DNA of 64,000 nucleotides from Lottia gigantea (lineage: Eukaryota; Mollusca; Gastropoda; Lottiidae), in the NCBI RefSeq assembly GCF_000327385.1, contig NW_008710867.1, positions 369,268 through 433,267 of the forward strand. The letters are read 5' to 3'. The notes beneath the pieces were generated by a model that ran no database searches, was not told the origin of the DNA, and worked only from the letters and a program-made list of their open reading frames with translations. Within the stretch, counting starts at the first letter, position 1, and each line of letters begins with the position of its first letter. Positions 1-12,374 of the stretch are shown here, in pieces. A program made the position numbers and the translations under genes.

Positions 1-349
1 CTTTTAAAGTGGACTGGACGAGAGTGTCAAGATAAGAATGCAAGGAACTGATTCGTTGATTGTTGCTGGACAAGAGAGACTAATATTTTAAGGAAAAGGT
101 CAAGGTGACATGATAGTTGCTCAGGCACACATTACTATGTCAACTGGAAGATGAAGACAAACCAAAAGCACACGAAGGACATGCGACAAGAAGGGACAAA
201 CCATAAATCTGCAAGAGTGACTGGAAAACAGAGACTAATGTTCAGATGGCAAGGTCATGATGACTTTTATGTTTAAGCACACTTCAATATCAGCCAAAAG
301 CACCAACCATGGACAGTTTGAAATGAAAACAAAGGGAGAAAAGTCCTAC

Positions 350-3300
350 CTGTATATTTGGCAATAAAAGAACTATCAACTGTTTTTCATCAAAATAAGC
401 TTCTTTTAAAATATTGAAAGTTCTGGTGACTTTTTCTGGTGACGTATAAACTAAGACGAGAGATCCATATTCATAATATATCACATCAAATGTTGACCAT
501 TTATTTTCTGAAAAATAAAATGGCGTGGGTGAAATAACATTACTGAAAATACAGCCAAACAAACCCCTCGACTCTCACAGCTAGCTATTTTGTTGAGAGT
601 CTTTCTGTTGAGGGTTCTCATTGGCAGAAAGGATCAGATACATCATCAAATTATTGATGCTTCTTCTTCGTCTTCATCAATTGTGATTCAATCAATCATC
701 GAATCATGTTAAGGACCCCTAATAATCCCAACAGAAGTCCATACTTATCCAAAATGATGGTCCTCTTGTGGATGGAGTCCAAACCCTTGCTAATCCCATA
801 AGATCTTCCTGTGGTGGACTCCATATTAATCCCAAAAGAAGCTCCCCTTATGGATACTGATCCCAAAAGAACTCTTGTTGAGGAACCAATACTGATCCCG
901 AAAGAAGGAAGCTTTTCATATCTTACCTCTGCCAATAATATCTAACAATATTTTTTCATATTGTCTCTGTGACAGAGCCGTTGGCAGATTACCAACAAAT
1001 AAAGATATACTAGGACCGTGGGGGTCTTCTTTTTGCTGAAGATAAAAACGGGTCAACATCGTCTGACGTAAGGATTCCTGGAAGAAAAAAAAGTCAAGAT
1101 CTGAAATCCTCTGAATAATAGCAACATAAACATCTTTGGGACATCTGACAATGAGGTCTTTTGCCACCTCAAAGAAGACCATCATACATATGGTCCTCCA
1201 TGGACCATCTTACAATGATGTCCAGAAAACTGTATTCTTCAATGTACGGTTAATTATAGACGAGATGATGCTGGTCCTTTATCCAAAGAAGATCACCTCA
1301 AAGCAGACCATCATACATATTTCTAGTGGTTCCTCTTTTGCACAGAAGACTACAAGAGGCCAGAAACCCATGTTTTTTTACAGACAAGATGATGCAGTTC
1401 CTTTTGCCAATACTGATGCTTCAATAGGGTGAACCCAAAGCAATAAATGGATCCTTACCCTCCGCCTCTGTTGAATTAATTGCAATGGTTTTTCATCATG
1501 AGATATTGGTCGTTCTGTTACACCTCGATCTAGTAACACTTCTACTAGTGAATAATTATCTGGATTAGTTTCCTGCAATATATATTTATAATTGTCAAGG
1601 GCAATAACTCTTGGCATGCTAGTATAATAGAAGTAACTTGCAAGAGGCAATCCAATAAAAGGATGTAATGATAAATCAAAGCCTGGTGAACTGGATTACA
1701 ATCCTTCAATATATTCATAAATTGTCAAGGGCAGTAACTCTTGGGAAGTTAGTAGTATATCAGTGATATTCAAGATGTATTAAACTTAAAAGGAAAGACA
1801 CAACATCTAGGTTACATAAAAAAGAATAATTTTTGCTTTGTCAAGGGCAATAACTCTTGGTGATTTCTTACCTCTACATTAAATTTGCGTAGTGCATTGA
1901 TAATAATCTCCCTTGTTGTGGTTTCTTTTGTTACAGAAAAATTCCTTTGACCAGTTGATGCACTCCTGAAATTTTAGGAGAACAACATAAGAGAAGATTG
2001 GATGACAAAACAATTTTGAGCCAATCAAAACCTTTGAACATACTGTAGCACATATGACATGTGTCATTTAATTTATCGTGTAATTAAGACATCACTGGCA
2101 GCTCTTTAAGAATAAAAACAGAAATGGTCAACTTACCTATGGCGGAAAGTGCCTGGCCAAACTTTTATAGAACCTTTATCAATAGTTTTTTCACGGTACC
2201 GTAAAAATAAACACGGTCGTTTGCCGTCTGGTGTTTTTAACTGAGAGCGAATGGGACTGTTCTCCTCTAGTTCCCGCTCCCCACCCGATTCACTGATTTC
2301 AGCTATATAATAATTTTTGGGATCATCGGATATGTGGAATGTTTTCAGAGACGTCTCCTGCAAAAAACAAAGGGAGATAAATCATCAGCTGGGAAAACCC
2401 AAACTTTGAGCAGACCATCATCTGAATTGAATCATTTATACGAAGTTTTGCCTTCTTTGGAAGCTAATTGTGTTTCAATCACCCTAAAAAATTGATGGAC
2501 ATTGTAGACTTGTGTTTCAAGACACTTACCAATATTGGCTTGATCAACAGGTTTTATTTTAGACTTGTATACCCAGACACTTACCAATATAGCTTGAGCA
2601 GAAGCATTCTTGGATACAGTTATTGTGCGGTACTGTCTTCTCTTTAATGACATATTTCCGTCAAAAACACGTAACACCTCAAGGTCTGCATCTTTCTCTT
2701 TATCACGTCCATCTTTTTCACGCGGTGAACGTCTTTCTTTGTCATCTTCTTCAGTTTTCGAATCACCGCTTGATGACCATTCCTCTGATACAGTACGAGC
2801 TAAAAGGCACAAGCAAATGTTTTAGCTGCTGAAAATTAGTTTAGCAGAAGACACCAAAAGAGTAGCCATCCATTGAATGGTAATATGTAACGGACAAGAC
2901 TTAGAAGTGAAAATTTAATTTAGATGCAGTGGAGACCAAAAGAATTGCCAAGCCATTGTTAGCGAAATATTTATCTTCAATAATCTTAATGAGTAAAGTT
3001 TTTGAAGGAAGTCATTTTACATCTTGTGAGGAAGCTCAAAAGAATTGATTGTTCATAATATTCGAAAAATACTTACTTGGTAAAGCTACTGTTAAAGAGA
3101 AGCAGAAAAAAAGGAAAAAAAGAAAAATGCATCAGTTAATGTGTGGATATTTTTCCAAAGGACTTGGTCATCTCATTAATTTTAAATTAAAAAAACAATC
3201 AATTCAGAGGATAATAGGAAATTATCCGTAAAAGATGAGAGGTCAAAGACAAGCATAGACAGAAAAGAAAATGTCCAGATCATTCAGGATTTATCATCAA

Positions 3301-6300
3301 TGACAAGAGGACCCTATATAGGAAAGATCATTTGCTGAAAGGTTTGGATTTTGGTATCCCCAAACATTACTTATGAGTTAGCTTTTGGAACGAAAAAGCA
3401 TCATCAAACTCTGGAGTGATCCACTGTTGTTACAAAATGCCAGTGTTCTCCAAGTGATCAATAATGACTCAAAACATGCTTACCAGTTTTCCTATTGATT
3501 CCTAAGATCACATCCATGGGCACATCCAGTCTGGGGATTGTGAGACAGCTTGGTGGTAGAACAATTTCCCTCATACTCCCAAATTTACACTCCAGTGGTA
3601 ATAGTTTGTGACATGCTGCATGAGCCTGGAAATCATCAAGAGAATTAAAGTTTGGACACTAGGCAGTAGGATCAATAAACTCCTCCCAAGCTGCTCCCAA
3701 GATTTCGGGCTCTGGTGAGAATCCACAAGGCTAATATTGTATCAAGGAATATTGGCTTTAGTTACATAAGGAGATCAGTCTGCACAAAATAAATGACAGG
3801 ACCATCTATTCCAAAAAGAATTGTATTGGGTCTATTTTTAGCATGTCAGGCAGTTATCTCTGAGAGATAGAGAATGCTTCTACTTACTGTGACCCCACAC
3901 CATTCACATCTCATACCAGCTAAACACTCCGACGACCAGCATGTCTTTTTACACACCACACATTTTGAGTTGGGTGGTAAGTTCCCTTCACGCCAATGGT
4001 GGTAGTGTACAATATTAGACTGAAATGAAATGAGTTCTTCAGTAACATCAATTTGTTCTTCCAAGGGGTTGGTCTTGGATAATCAAGTCTTTTTCTACTT
4101 ATGTACAGCAGTTAAGCCTTGTTTGAATTTTGTATATATCTGGTGGAGATATCCCAAAACCCATAAGAACCCTTTCATCTTTCAATCCAGAGGACATGGT
4201 TCCATCTTCACTGACATTGTACAGTACAGTCTTTTCAAACATAATTTGCTGGTACCACTAGCCACTTAATAGCAAAAGTACCCTTCCCTTAAGTTCATGC
4301 CTAAATACCCTTCCTTCCATCCAAAGGATTTTGTTCACATAATTTACTCATGCCACAAACCATTAAATGCCAAAAGAACCCCTTCCTCCAAGTTCTCCAA
4401 GTACAAGAGCATGCTTACCTTTTCTGTTTGTGGTACATATGTAGCACATTCCATACAATCACTGACTACAAAATCTTGACATTCTAAATGGGAATAATAT
4501 TCACAAACTGGAAAGAAAAACCATTTTCATGCACTGATAATATTCCAATTATAATACCTACTTCTTCATACATACCCTATATTTGTGAATATAATGCTCA
4601 TTTTTTGTACCCATTATGGAATAATTAAGGGAGAAATTTTGTCATGCTTTGATATCATACCAATAAGGCTATATAACCTACTACTTGACACATACTGTAT
4701 ATTTGCAAGTATATTGCTCATTTTTTACACCCAATCTACAATAACTAAGTTCAAATGGTCTTAACTGGCCAGTACTTTCGTTCAGACTGGTCTTTTCAAA
4801 AGATGCAAACCCACAAGCGGCCAAAGGTGATACTTCTCACTTACTTTCACATCTAATAGCCAAACTATCTTCGAGTCTTTTCCGACAAACATTACAAAAT
4901 TTTCGTTTAAAATGACCAGGCTCAGACCAACAATGGGACACTGGATTCTACAAAACAAAATCATCAGATATAGCAAGATCATCTCTTGCTGCTGTTGACA
5001 CATCTTTGGATATACAATCTTCATCAGATATTTTCAGCAGCTTTTAAAATAAGCATTTAGTAGAATTGCAAGAACCACAGACGTCTGATAGAAAATTGGA
5101 ATGATGCAAATTGATGCTATCAGTGTCCCTGATACACATAAAAAAAATTAGAAAACCTAAAAATGAAAGGAAGTGCATTCAGTGCAGAGGCCACAGAATT
5201 GTCAAGGGGGGCAAACAGCAGCAGAGCTTTAAAACTGAGGTAGGGGCACAGCCAGCTTCATTGATGGGAGAGGGGAATATCTGGTGAAGAGCTTAATTCA
5301 GTACTTACTTTTATTATTTGTGGTGCAATACAGGAACAAGGAGACACTACTGTTCTTAAACAGCGATCATGAACAACAAAATTACACACTGAAATATACA
5401 ACAATGATTTGTCTTATATACTGTATAATTGCAAGTATAATACGCATCTCTTTACCTACAAGTAAATCTCGAAAAATCTTTTTCACTGTTAATAATACGC
5501 ACCCTGTCTTGAAATGTTTGCCAATTCTGTGGAAATTATCATAGAATCTTGAAAATCGTGTCTATGAAAATTATCATTAATATCCTAAATTTTCGAACCA
5601 TTATCATGTTTAGCCTATGGAAATTATCATAGATATAGAGCTTCTGGAAATTATCACAACGTTTAGTTAACGGAAATTATCAAAACATTAAGTTTATGGA
5701 AATTATCATATATATTATGAAGTTTCTGGACATTAGGACTATCAAGATGAATTAAATTATTAGTAAATTATCATTTTAAATTTTTGTAAATTTGTAAATA
5801 CATTTAAGGTAAATCTGAGTAAATACAAGTTTGGAAATTCTAGTAAATACATAAGTAAATATGTGTTTGGAAATGCGAGTAAATACAAATTTGGAAATAT
5901 GAGTAAATATCCAAGTAAATACATGTTTGGAAATGCGAGTAAATACCCAAGTAAATACATGTTTGGAAATTTGAGTAAACACCTGAGTAAATACATGTTT
6001 GGAAATGCGAGTAAATACAAATTATGAAATTTGAGTAAATACAAGTTTGGAAATTCTAGTAAATTCATAAGTAAATACATGTTTGGAAATGTAAGTAAAT
6101 ACATGAGTAAATACATGTATGGAAATGCGAGTAAATACAAATTTGGAAATGCAAGTTAATTACTTGTATACAAATATACCAAAACCCACACCCAAATCAC
6201 AATAGTATGCAATAGATTTAGTTCTGCAATCCGATTGTCGTTTGCATGTTGGTTAAGTCTGGGAGTAAAAATCTATATTTGTAACATTGACTATGGTTAA

Positions 6301-7664
6301 GTCCAAACCGGTTATATGTCAAAGGCCAGAATTTAACCGGCGTTTAGTAGGGGCAGCCAATTTTCAACCATGAAATTGTTATTCCAAAATTGCACTTGCA
6401 AAGCAAATTTTTTAAAAGATTTGCAAATACTATAATAGCTTTGCAATTGACATTTCATAACATAATGCTGTGTTTTGAATCAGTGCATGAAAGTTGATCT
6501 AAATTTCAAACATTTTGAGAAACTACATTTATTTTGACCAGGCAAATCTATTCAATTTGTCAATTGATGTTTAATATATGTGCAATAATTCATAAGAATT
6601 AATTCCCTTCAGTTTTAAGTCAAAAAATATTTGCAAGAATTTTTTTCAAAAATTTATAAAAATAGGGCACTCTATCTTTAATTTTGACCGTTATAATACA
6701 TGTTTGTCCACTATATCTTCCTAGTGATAGAAGCTAGTACCGGTATGCAATAACAGGTTATCATGCTGGGCCATATCAGTCATATTGTTTACAAATATTG
6801 CAACAATGTTTAAAATCTCAAATTAAAGATGCATCTTCCCCTCAATATAATCAAATTCCTCCACTATTGAAATAAGAAAACGATGTCCAGACCCCGTCCG
6901 TTTTGATGTGTTTTGGAATTTATGTTTATGCTAAGACACAGCAAATCCAATCCGTTTGACAGTCTGCAAATCCAGCCAAAATTGCATTCCACCATATAAT
7001 AATCATCAAATTTTCATATAATTTTGGCGAGATTAGTTGCGACGATCGTTCTACATTCGGAATTTGGTGAGAAAATGTCGAAATTTTTCATAAATTTAAT
7101 ATCAGAAAATGTATATCTGGTTCTATATATATGTATATGCGTGCGACGATAGTTCTGCTTTACAAACATCTGACCTTGCTTGGAAACTACACCAAGGCCG
7201 AAGATCTGAAGCCGTCGGTCTAACCATAAGGTGGCAGGATTTGCGGCCTTACACCCTTTCCATCGCTTTTCGGTCGTCAGATACCAATCAAACATGCCCT
7301 TATACATTTTAACCCTTTCCCCGTGCCGAAATTCGGTGCCCAAATGCCAACATTGATATATCGTATACAATATTAAAATTGATATAGCCCGCATTCAAAA
7401 AGAATAAATTATCGAGAGCGCGTGAAAAAAAGGGGAATAGAGATAGTAATGGCACGCGTAATAAAGACGGTTTTTAGACAATAATAAAGCTTTACCTTCA
7501 CAAACGTAGCCCTGTCCGATCAGCCCCCATAGCATGTCTGTGCAATGGTGACAATAGGTTGGTTTATGAACCGTTTTCTTCACGAAAAAATGCCCGTGAC
7601 CTCGCTGAATGTCGGAGGCCGTATCATCGCTTGGCGATTCCGAACGAACGTTTTCATCCGCCAT
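350..7664 (-). CDS. DGKQ: Diacylglycerol kinase theta, N-terminal half (partial, 12 exons)
   Basis: DGK-theta phosphorylates diacylglycerol to phosphatidic acid. Exons read on the minus strand: 7664-7496, 5388-5309, 4947-4845, 4507-4419, 4019-3888, 3625-3484, 2799-2585, 2357-2137, 1965-1872, 1572-1459, 1077-927, 507-350. All borders are GT/AG and all phases agree, giving 556 codons without a stop. Three C1 zinc fingers lie at about residues 23-74, 88-137 and 153-205 (for example GHFKRKFCNVCRKRLE and HHWREGNLPPNSKC). An acidic/basic linker follows, then RA-type segments from about 263 to 460 (LEVLRVFDGN), then the theta-specific stretch SISLFVGNLP. Three C1 domains plus RA is the known layout of the theta type. 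The ATG at 7664 (agcATGg) is the first in frame after a stop; an extra upstream exon cannot be excluded. The DAGK catalytic domain is outside the window. Confidence 0.95.
5530..5710. repeat. Degenerate minisatellite with core GGAAATTATCAT
   Basis: A core close to GGAAATTATCATA recurs about every 30-35 bp in the intergenic-like intron between DGKQ exons 1 and 2. It is decayed and shows no coding signal. Confidence 0.6.
5809..6162. repeat. 24-bp-type minisatellite (AGTAAATACAAGTTTGGAAA)
   Basis: Units built from AGTAAATAC and GTTTGGAAAT repeat for about 350 bp in the first DGKQ intron, with higher-order doubling. The open frames across it are a by-product of the repeat period being a multiple of three. 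Confidence 0.85.
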
Positions 7665-9297
7665 GCTGGTGTCCAAACGCTCGTTTTCTCGTTCCAAGCC
7701 TTTCCTCCGAGTAGAAACGGTCTTTATCCTTGAAAATACATCCTTAAAATCCACAGAAAAATATGGCGATCACTCCTTTTGGACATTATAGTTTAGTACT
7801 CCGAACCGCCATATTCACATCTCATCTTCATAGAACGGTTTCTTTACGGAAATGAGGAAAACTCAGCCACACCGAGGCTTGAATTAATACTCCGCGAAGC
7901 CGACACGCGAACCTGATAGGGTTAACCAGACCGAGAGTAATAGTAATTTTCTTACTGACGAACCGAGCTGACAATCGAGACTAATAATCTGACTTCCACT
8001 TTCGATTTTTTGATCCAGCATTCATTTTGATTAAATTAATTCTGTAGGAATCGGTATTTGAAGGGTTAATTATTTTTCCCGCTATTTTTTTTATTGAATA
8101 TCCAGGTACTGATATCGGTGACGTTAGATTTTTATTTAAATCTTCGAAATTCTATCTGGGTGTTTAAATATTTAAAGAAATATTCAAGATTTGGCTTTTG
8201 ACAATTCTACTTTCAATTTACATCGAAGTTATAACTGTCAAAGTTTTGTTGTTACTGGGGCAGACCGTTAGACAGCTCTCTTGAATTGAAAAACGTATAA
8301 CGCACACTTAAGGCGCGAAAAGCAAGGTCACCCTAGAACGATATTCTATGCACGTGCTTTTATATTTTACACGATACTTTCGCATCTACGATAAACCGTT
8401 AGAAATTCAACATCAATGTATTTACGCCAATGCAGTACAAGTCCGTGCTGATGCACGCACGGGGAAATATGCACGTACGACTTAATATACACTCCCCCAA
8501 AAACGGATCCCATCTTAAAACGTAACGCAACAGATTAACTTCGACCTTAATCAATTAATCAATTGATTAATGACCTTTCACCTTTATTAATCCGGTAATC
8601 TTCACGATCTCATTAGGAATAGCTTCTCGTGACATACTTAACCCCGGTAATTAAACTGTAAACTAACAGACCGTAAAGGACGATTTGTATTTGGGTGAAT
8701 TGAGTGGCAATGCCCGATGACCCCTATAATATACATCTAGGGAGCAGTTTTACGTCCCACTTTCTGCAAAGGAGAGGAGATACCATGATCAGCTGTAAGA
8801 GTCGTGCTTGTGCACTCTTTCAAGCAACCAAATAACAAGAGGTCTTCAGCTGCAAAGTCCCGGTTGAAGATAATTATATTGATGACAATTTGCAACAAAA
8901 ATGTTTCAACCAACCAAATAAAAAGGTCATATAAAACGTATTGAGCTGCGCAAAATCCCGTCGATAAGTACTTGATAGCCTTTTTGACAATTTGCACCAA
9001 AACCTAAACGAAGAATTGGTCAAGAAGAAGTTTCAGATTAACATTCCGGTAGTTACCATAACCGCAACTTAATAATGGAAGTCAAAGGGTGTTCCTCAGA
9101 CTCGTAGCCAGGCTTGATTGTTCCTAAAGATGCATGGAGATTGGGATATCATCACACATCGCGACAATGATCACATCATTTTAACATGGTTATACAGATG
9201 AACTCGTAAATCGTAAAAAAATCTCCCCAAAGACCCAATCTCTTTGATACGAAGGCGACATATGGAATCATAAAAGAGGCAAACCAATTTGTAAGTA
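7665..9297. other. Spacer between DGKQ start and REC114 3' end
   Basis: About 1.6 kb with no exon I can support. It should contain the DGKQ promoter, since DGKQ reads leftward from 7664, but no clear TATA box or known promoter motif stands out. Near 8820-8995 there is a diverged direct duplication of about 80 bp (AACCAAATAA ... GACAATTTGCA). Confidence 0.5.
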
Positions 9298-9303
9298 TTT
9301 AAT
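9298..9303 (-). terminator. Candidate REC114 polyadenylation hexamer
   Basis: ATTAAA on the minus strand, about 64 bases after the REC114 stop codon. It is a common variant of AATAAA, supported only by position and motif. Confidence 0.4.
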
Positions 9304-9366
9304 CCAAAGACACCAAGATCCCAAAATTTCAAACAGTTTCAGTCTCATACTCCATTTCCCGTCTTT

Positions 9367-12146
9367 CTACAGATCCGATTCGGTTTCTTTGGTGATCTTC
9401 TTCAGTTCCTGATCCACGTTTTCCACAAAATCCGGAAACGATGGATCGGAGAGGCACATCCTGAGGAACATTCCAATGTCCTGGGTAGGCAAGTTAGTTT
9501 CCTTGTAAGCCTTTGGTAGGTTGGCTTTCAGCTGACCAGTCAGTACCTGCAAGATATCAGTAATTTACCGTATGAAGGTGTGCTGAATTTAGGGTTCTAA
9601 GATGGTTGATATTCATAATGTTCCGGCTGTAGACTAGCAAACTGCTATGGCGTTAAATCCTCCGTTAGAAAGAAAAAAAAACAGGAGATGTAGGGACTGT
9701 AGGACATGAGAGTAGAAGATAGAATGAGGAAGGTAGAGAGATGTTGTGCAATAGAGAAGAAACCAAAGGTGAACGGGAAAGGAGAAGTAAGGAAAGAGAT
9801 TTAAGTCGTACAAAAAGGAGAAGGAAATTAGAGATGAGAAGTAGAGAAAGAACGGGAAGAAGAGATATGAAGTCGGACCTCAAGTGGATAGGACGAGGGA
9901 TGTAGTGAGAAATGACTACGGGAGAGTAGAAAAATGCCAGAAGGAAGTAAAGATAAAGGGTAGATGAGTGCACTAACAAGACGATAGCAGAGAGAATATA
10001 CTGGAGCAAATAGGCGAGGACAGAAAGTCGGGAAGGAAGTGGAGAAAGATCAGGAGGGAGAAGCAGTAACAGAGAAGGGGCTATGGGGTATTCTTTTACA
10101 TTGAGAGGTACTTATTGTACCTCCGTGCAATGCTTCGGATTACAGTACTCCGAAGACTTATTATGGATTGGCGGGTTCAACAAATCTTGTCGTTTTTAAT
10201 GCTGTTAGTTTGCCGAAATAAAATAGGATTTAAATAATTTTCATAAGTAGTCTCAGTGGTCAAGTAAATTTCAAAGAATTCCCTCCCTTGAAGTAAAACG
10301 TATATAAAACGTTACTATTTAAATTAAAATTTTGGATTGGCATTTCATTAAAAATCCATAGTAATTTATAATGTTCCAGTTGTTGACACCAGATCTTTCT
10401 CGACAATGACTTCTGAAATAATAAAGTAATCACATGGGTGAATGTGGGTGCAGACGAGCATTTTTCTTGCTGTCGAAAATGGAGAAGCATCAGCAAAACT
10501 CAGATGGAACCTACCTGTGCCATTGTTGACATGCTGACCTCCCCTTCAAGAGTTTGGACCTGGGGTTCTGTTTCGTTTGTTTCCATCTTGTTTGGATCCT
10601 GAAAAGAGTAAGACACATGAGTTCTTTTCATGAGGTGGTTATGCTGCAAGGCACCAGTTGGTCTTGTATAGGGGGTTCCTTGGATCATCTTTAGACTCAT
10701 CAGCGTCTTTCAACGCCACTCATCGATATGTAGCTTTGTTGCATGGTTGACTCTATCAAAAGCAAATTCCTGTGGAACATCTTGGGTGTTCTGATGTCCA
10801 TAACAACTGAAATTAGTAACCTGATACCTGTGTTGCTTCTTGTGACTCAGAAGTTGGTTCGATGGTGATCTTCACGGGAAAGAACTTATTTAGCTTATCA
10901 GTACATCCTTGACAAACTTGGATACCCGACTGTGCTTCCGTTGGTTTAAAACTTATACGGAATTTTCTTGTGTTTCCCTGAAGAATGCAAATTATACCAC
11001 ATTTATAAGGATACCTTTGGTCCTTGATTACCCTCCCCCCCCCCCCCCCCAAAAGTGGGGGGGGGGGGGGCATTAATAGTACTACCAAATTATAATGAAG
11101 TGTGAATATTGTAACGTTTTTATACGTTTTACTTCAAGGGAGGGAATTCTTTGAATTTTATTTGACCCCTGGGGCTACTTATGAATTTTTTTAATCCTTT
11201 TTCAGTTTTTAAATGTAAACCTGCACCTGTCGAATGTCACCGAGCTTTTGATGGGTTGAACTTACCCGAATTTTATACATGATCATCATACTGTCGCCTT
11301 TCACCAAACCTCTTATAGACGCTCTTGCCGTTACTAGTGAATGACTTTCCTGTAAAGAAGCATGGCCGACATATTGCACACTATTTTATTTATGGATTCT
11401 GGATGGTGCTAATGGAACATGGCGCAAGCTGTGTGCCATACCTTCATGATATGTATTCCGCTGCTTTTGATTTGACGATGGCGCTTGGTGAGCTGTCCTT
11501 TAAAAGTATCCAAAGTATCCAAAGTATCCAAACGATGCCATGGGCGCAGATTGCGGTCTTCGCCTAGGCTCCGTGGACACATAAGGGTAAATAGGGACTA
11601 CTTCTCTTAACAACCGGTCCAGACCTCCTTTATCATTTGATCTGCGCCACTGGACAATGCCATATTTCGTTTCTTTGGGTTTATGAAGGGTTCAAGGTCA
11701 ACTTACGACAACTGTTGGTCCGTGACATATCACCAAGAAGCTGGATTCAGTAAGAGTCATGTTCAATTCCGCTTTGGAGCTTTCATACACCTACAATATA
11801 TATCATAGAGAGAGATCAGGGGCGTGTCTCTATGGCTAGCCTACATCTTCATTCAATCAAGACACTCATATTCCAGACTGATGCCCGAGGGCTTGCATCA
11901 AAGTGGAAAGCCGATCAAGTAACAATTCATAATGTATTTATGCATTAATTGATTTAAATGCGCCGCTAAAATGCACGTGCATCCAGCATACCATCCGACA
12001 AACATAACGGATTCGTTTTAGTAGCCGTATCGTAAAAGTAAAATAAGTAATTAGTTTTCCTTTTTTTTTACCTCCCATCCCCCTTTTCCTTCATTCCTGC
12101 TGACATCGTGTCGAGCATACTTTTCTAATTTCCATATAAATGACAT
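9367..12146 (-). CDS. REC114: Meiotic recombination protein REC114, complete, 6 exons
   Basis: REC114 works with MEI4 and IHO1 on meiotic chromosome axes to promote SPO11 double-strand breaks. Exons on the minus strand: 12146-12072, 11790-11707, 11349-11266, 10977-10828, 10598-10515, 9546-9367. Every junction is phase 0 with GT/AG borders, giving 218 aa (human about 266). The N-terminus MSFIWKLEKYARHDVS followed by a W before the first junction matches the vertebrate WPLQRYAR...W start. Exon 4 (FRISFKPTEAQ) ends the PH-like fold. The C-terminal exon carries LPTQDIGMFLRMCLSDPSFP then VENVDQELKKIT, the conserved MEI4-binding tail of the family. The linker in exon 5 is shorter than in mammals. 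The start codon is 229 bases from that of MFF, head to head. Confidence 0.93.
9661..10080. repeat. Purine-rich low-complexity tract
   Basis: About 420 bp of GA-rich sequence (GGAAGGTAGAGAGA-like) in the last REC114 intron. It joins directly to a dispersed element at 10081-10320. The mirror arrangement (same element followed by a CT-rich tract) occurs at 47690-48480, so the tract seems to belong to the element. Confidence 0.6.
10081..10320 (-). mobile_element. Dispersed element family X, copy 1
   Basis: Reverse complement of the segment at 47725-47960. Shared landmarks are AACGTTTTATATACGTTTTA, AAGTCTTCGGAGTACTGTAA, TGCACGGAGGTACAAT and GAATACCCCATA. No coding capacity. It is probably a short non-autonomous element; class unknown. 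Confidence 0.6.
11035..11070. repeat. C16-AAAAGT-G14 perfect hairpin
   Basis: A run of sixteen C, a six-base spacer and fourteen G, about 60 bp upstream (in gene direction) of REC114 exon 4. It can fold back on itself or form G-quadruplex/i-motif structures. It directly abuts copy 2 of element family X. Confidence 0.7.
11090..11215 (+). mobile_element. Dispersed element family X, copy 2 (partial)
   Basis: Contains the TAACGTTTTTATACGTTTTA segment, AAGGGAGGGAATTCTTTGAA and the TGACCCCTG...ACTTATGAA segment shared with copies at 10081-10320 and 47690-47960. The distal half is missing. Confidence 0.55.
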
Positions 12147-12374
12147 TTTATGATCGTTTCAACGGTTATTTATTTTATCGACAGTATTTGGCGGGAAAGT
12201 ATGTCGAACACATAAATTAGTGACGTAGTCTATTTATGTGAAGCACCTGTAATGGCCGCCTCCTCTCACTTTCAATGACTGTCTATGTTTATGTTGATAA
12301 TACACTGATTTAGGTGGTTTCGAAGGAAGAAATAAGATTTATTATACATTTTTTGGAGACACAAGATATTAGCC
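12147..12374. promoter_or_regulatory. Bidirectional REC114/MFF promoter with E2F site
   Basis: Only 228 bp separate the divergent start codons of REC114 (minus) and MFF (plus). TTTGGCGGGAAA at 12187-12198 is a full E2F-type site, 41 bp from the REC114 ATG. A CRE-like TGACGTAG lies at 12221-12228. No TATA box is evident. E2F6 repression of meiotic genes in somatic cells is known in mammals; its action here is an inference. Confidence 0.7.

Noticed and set aside
5760-6140. Two overlapping minus-strand frames rich in Tyr-Leu-Leu or Phe-Thr repeats
   Set aside because: They are translations of the 24-bp minisatellite inside a DGKQ intron; the repeat length being a multiple of three keeps the frame open.
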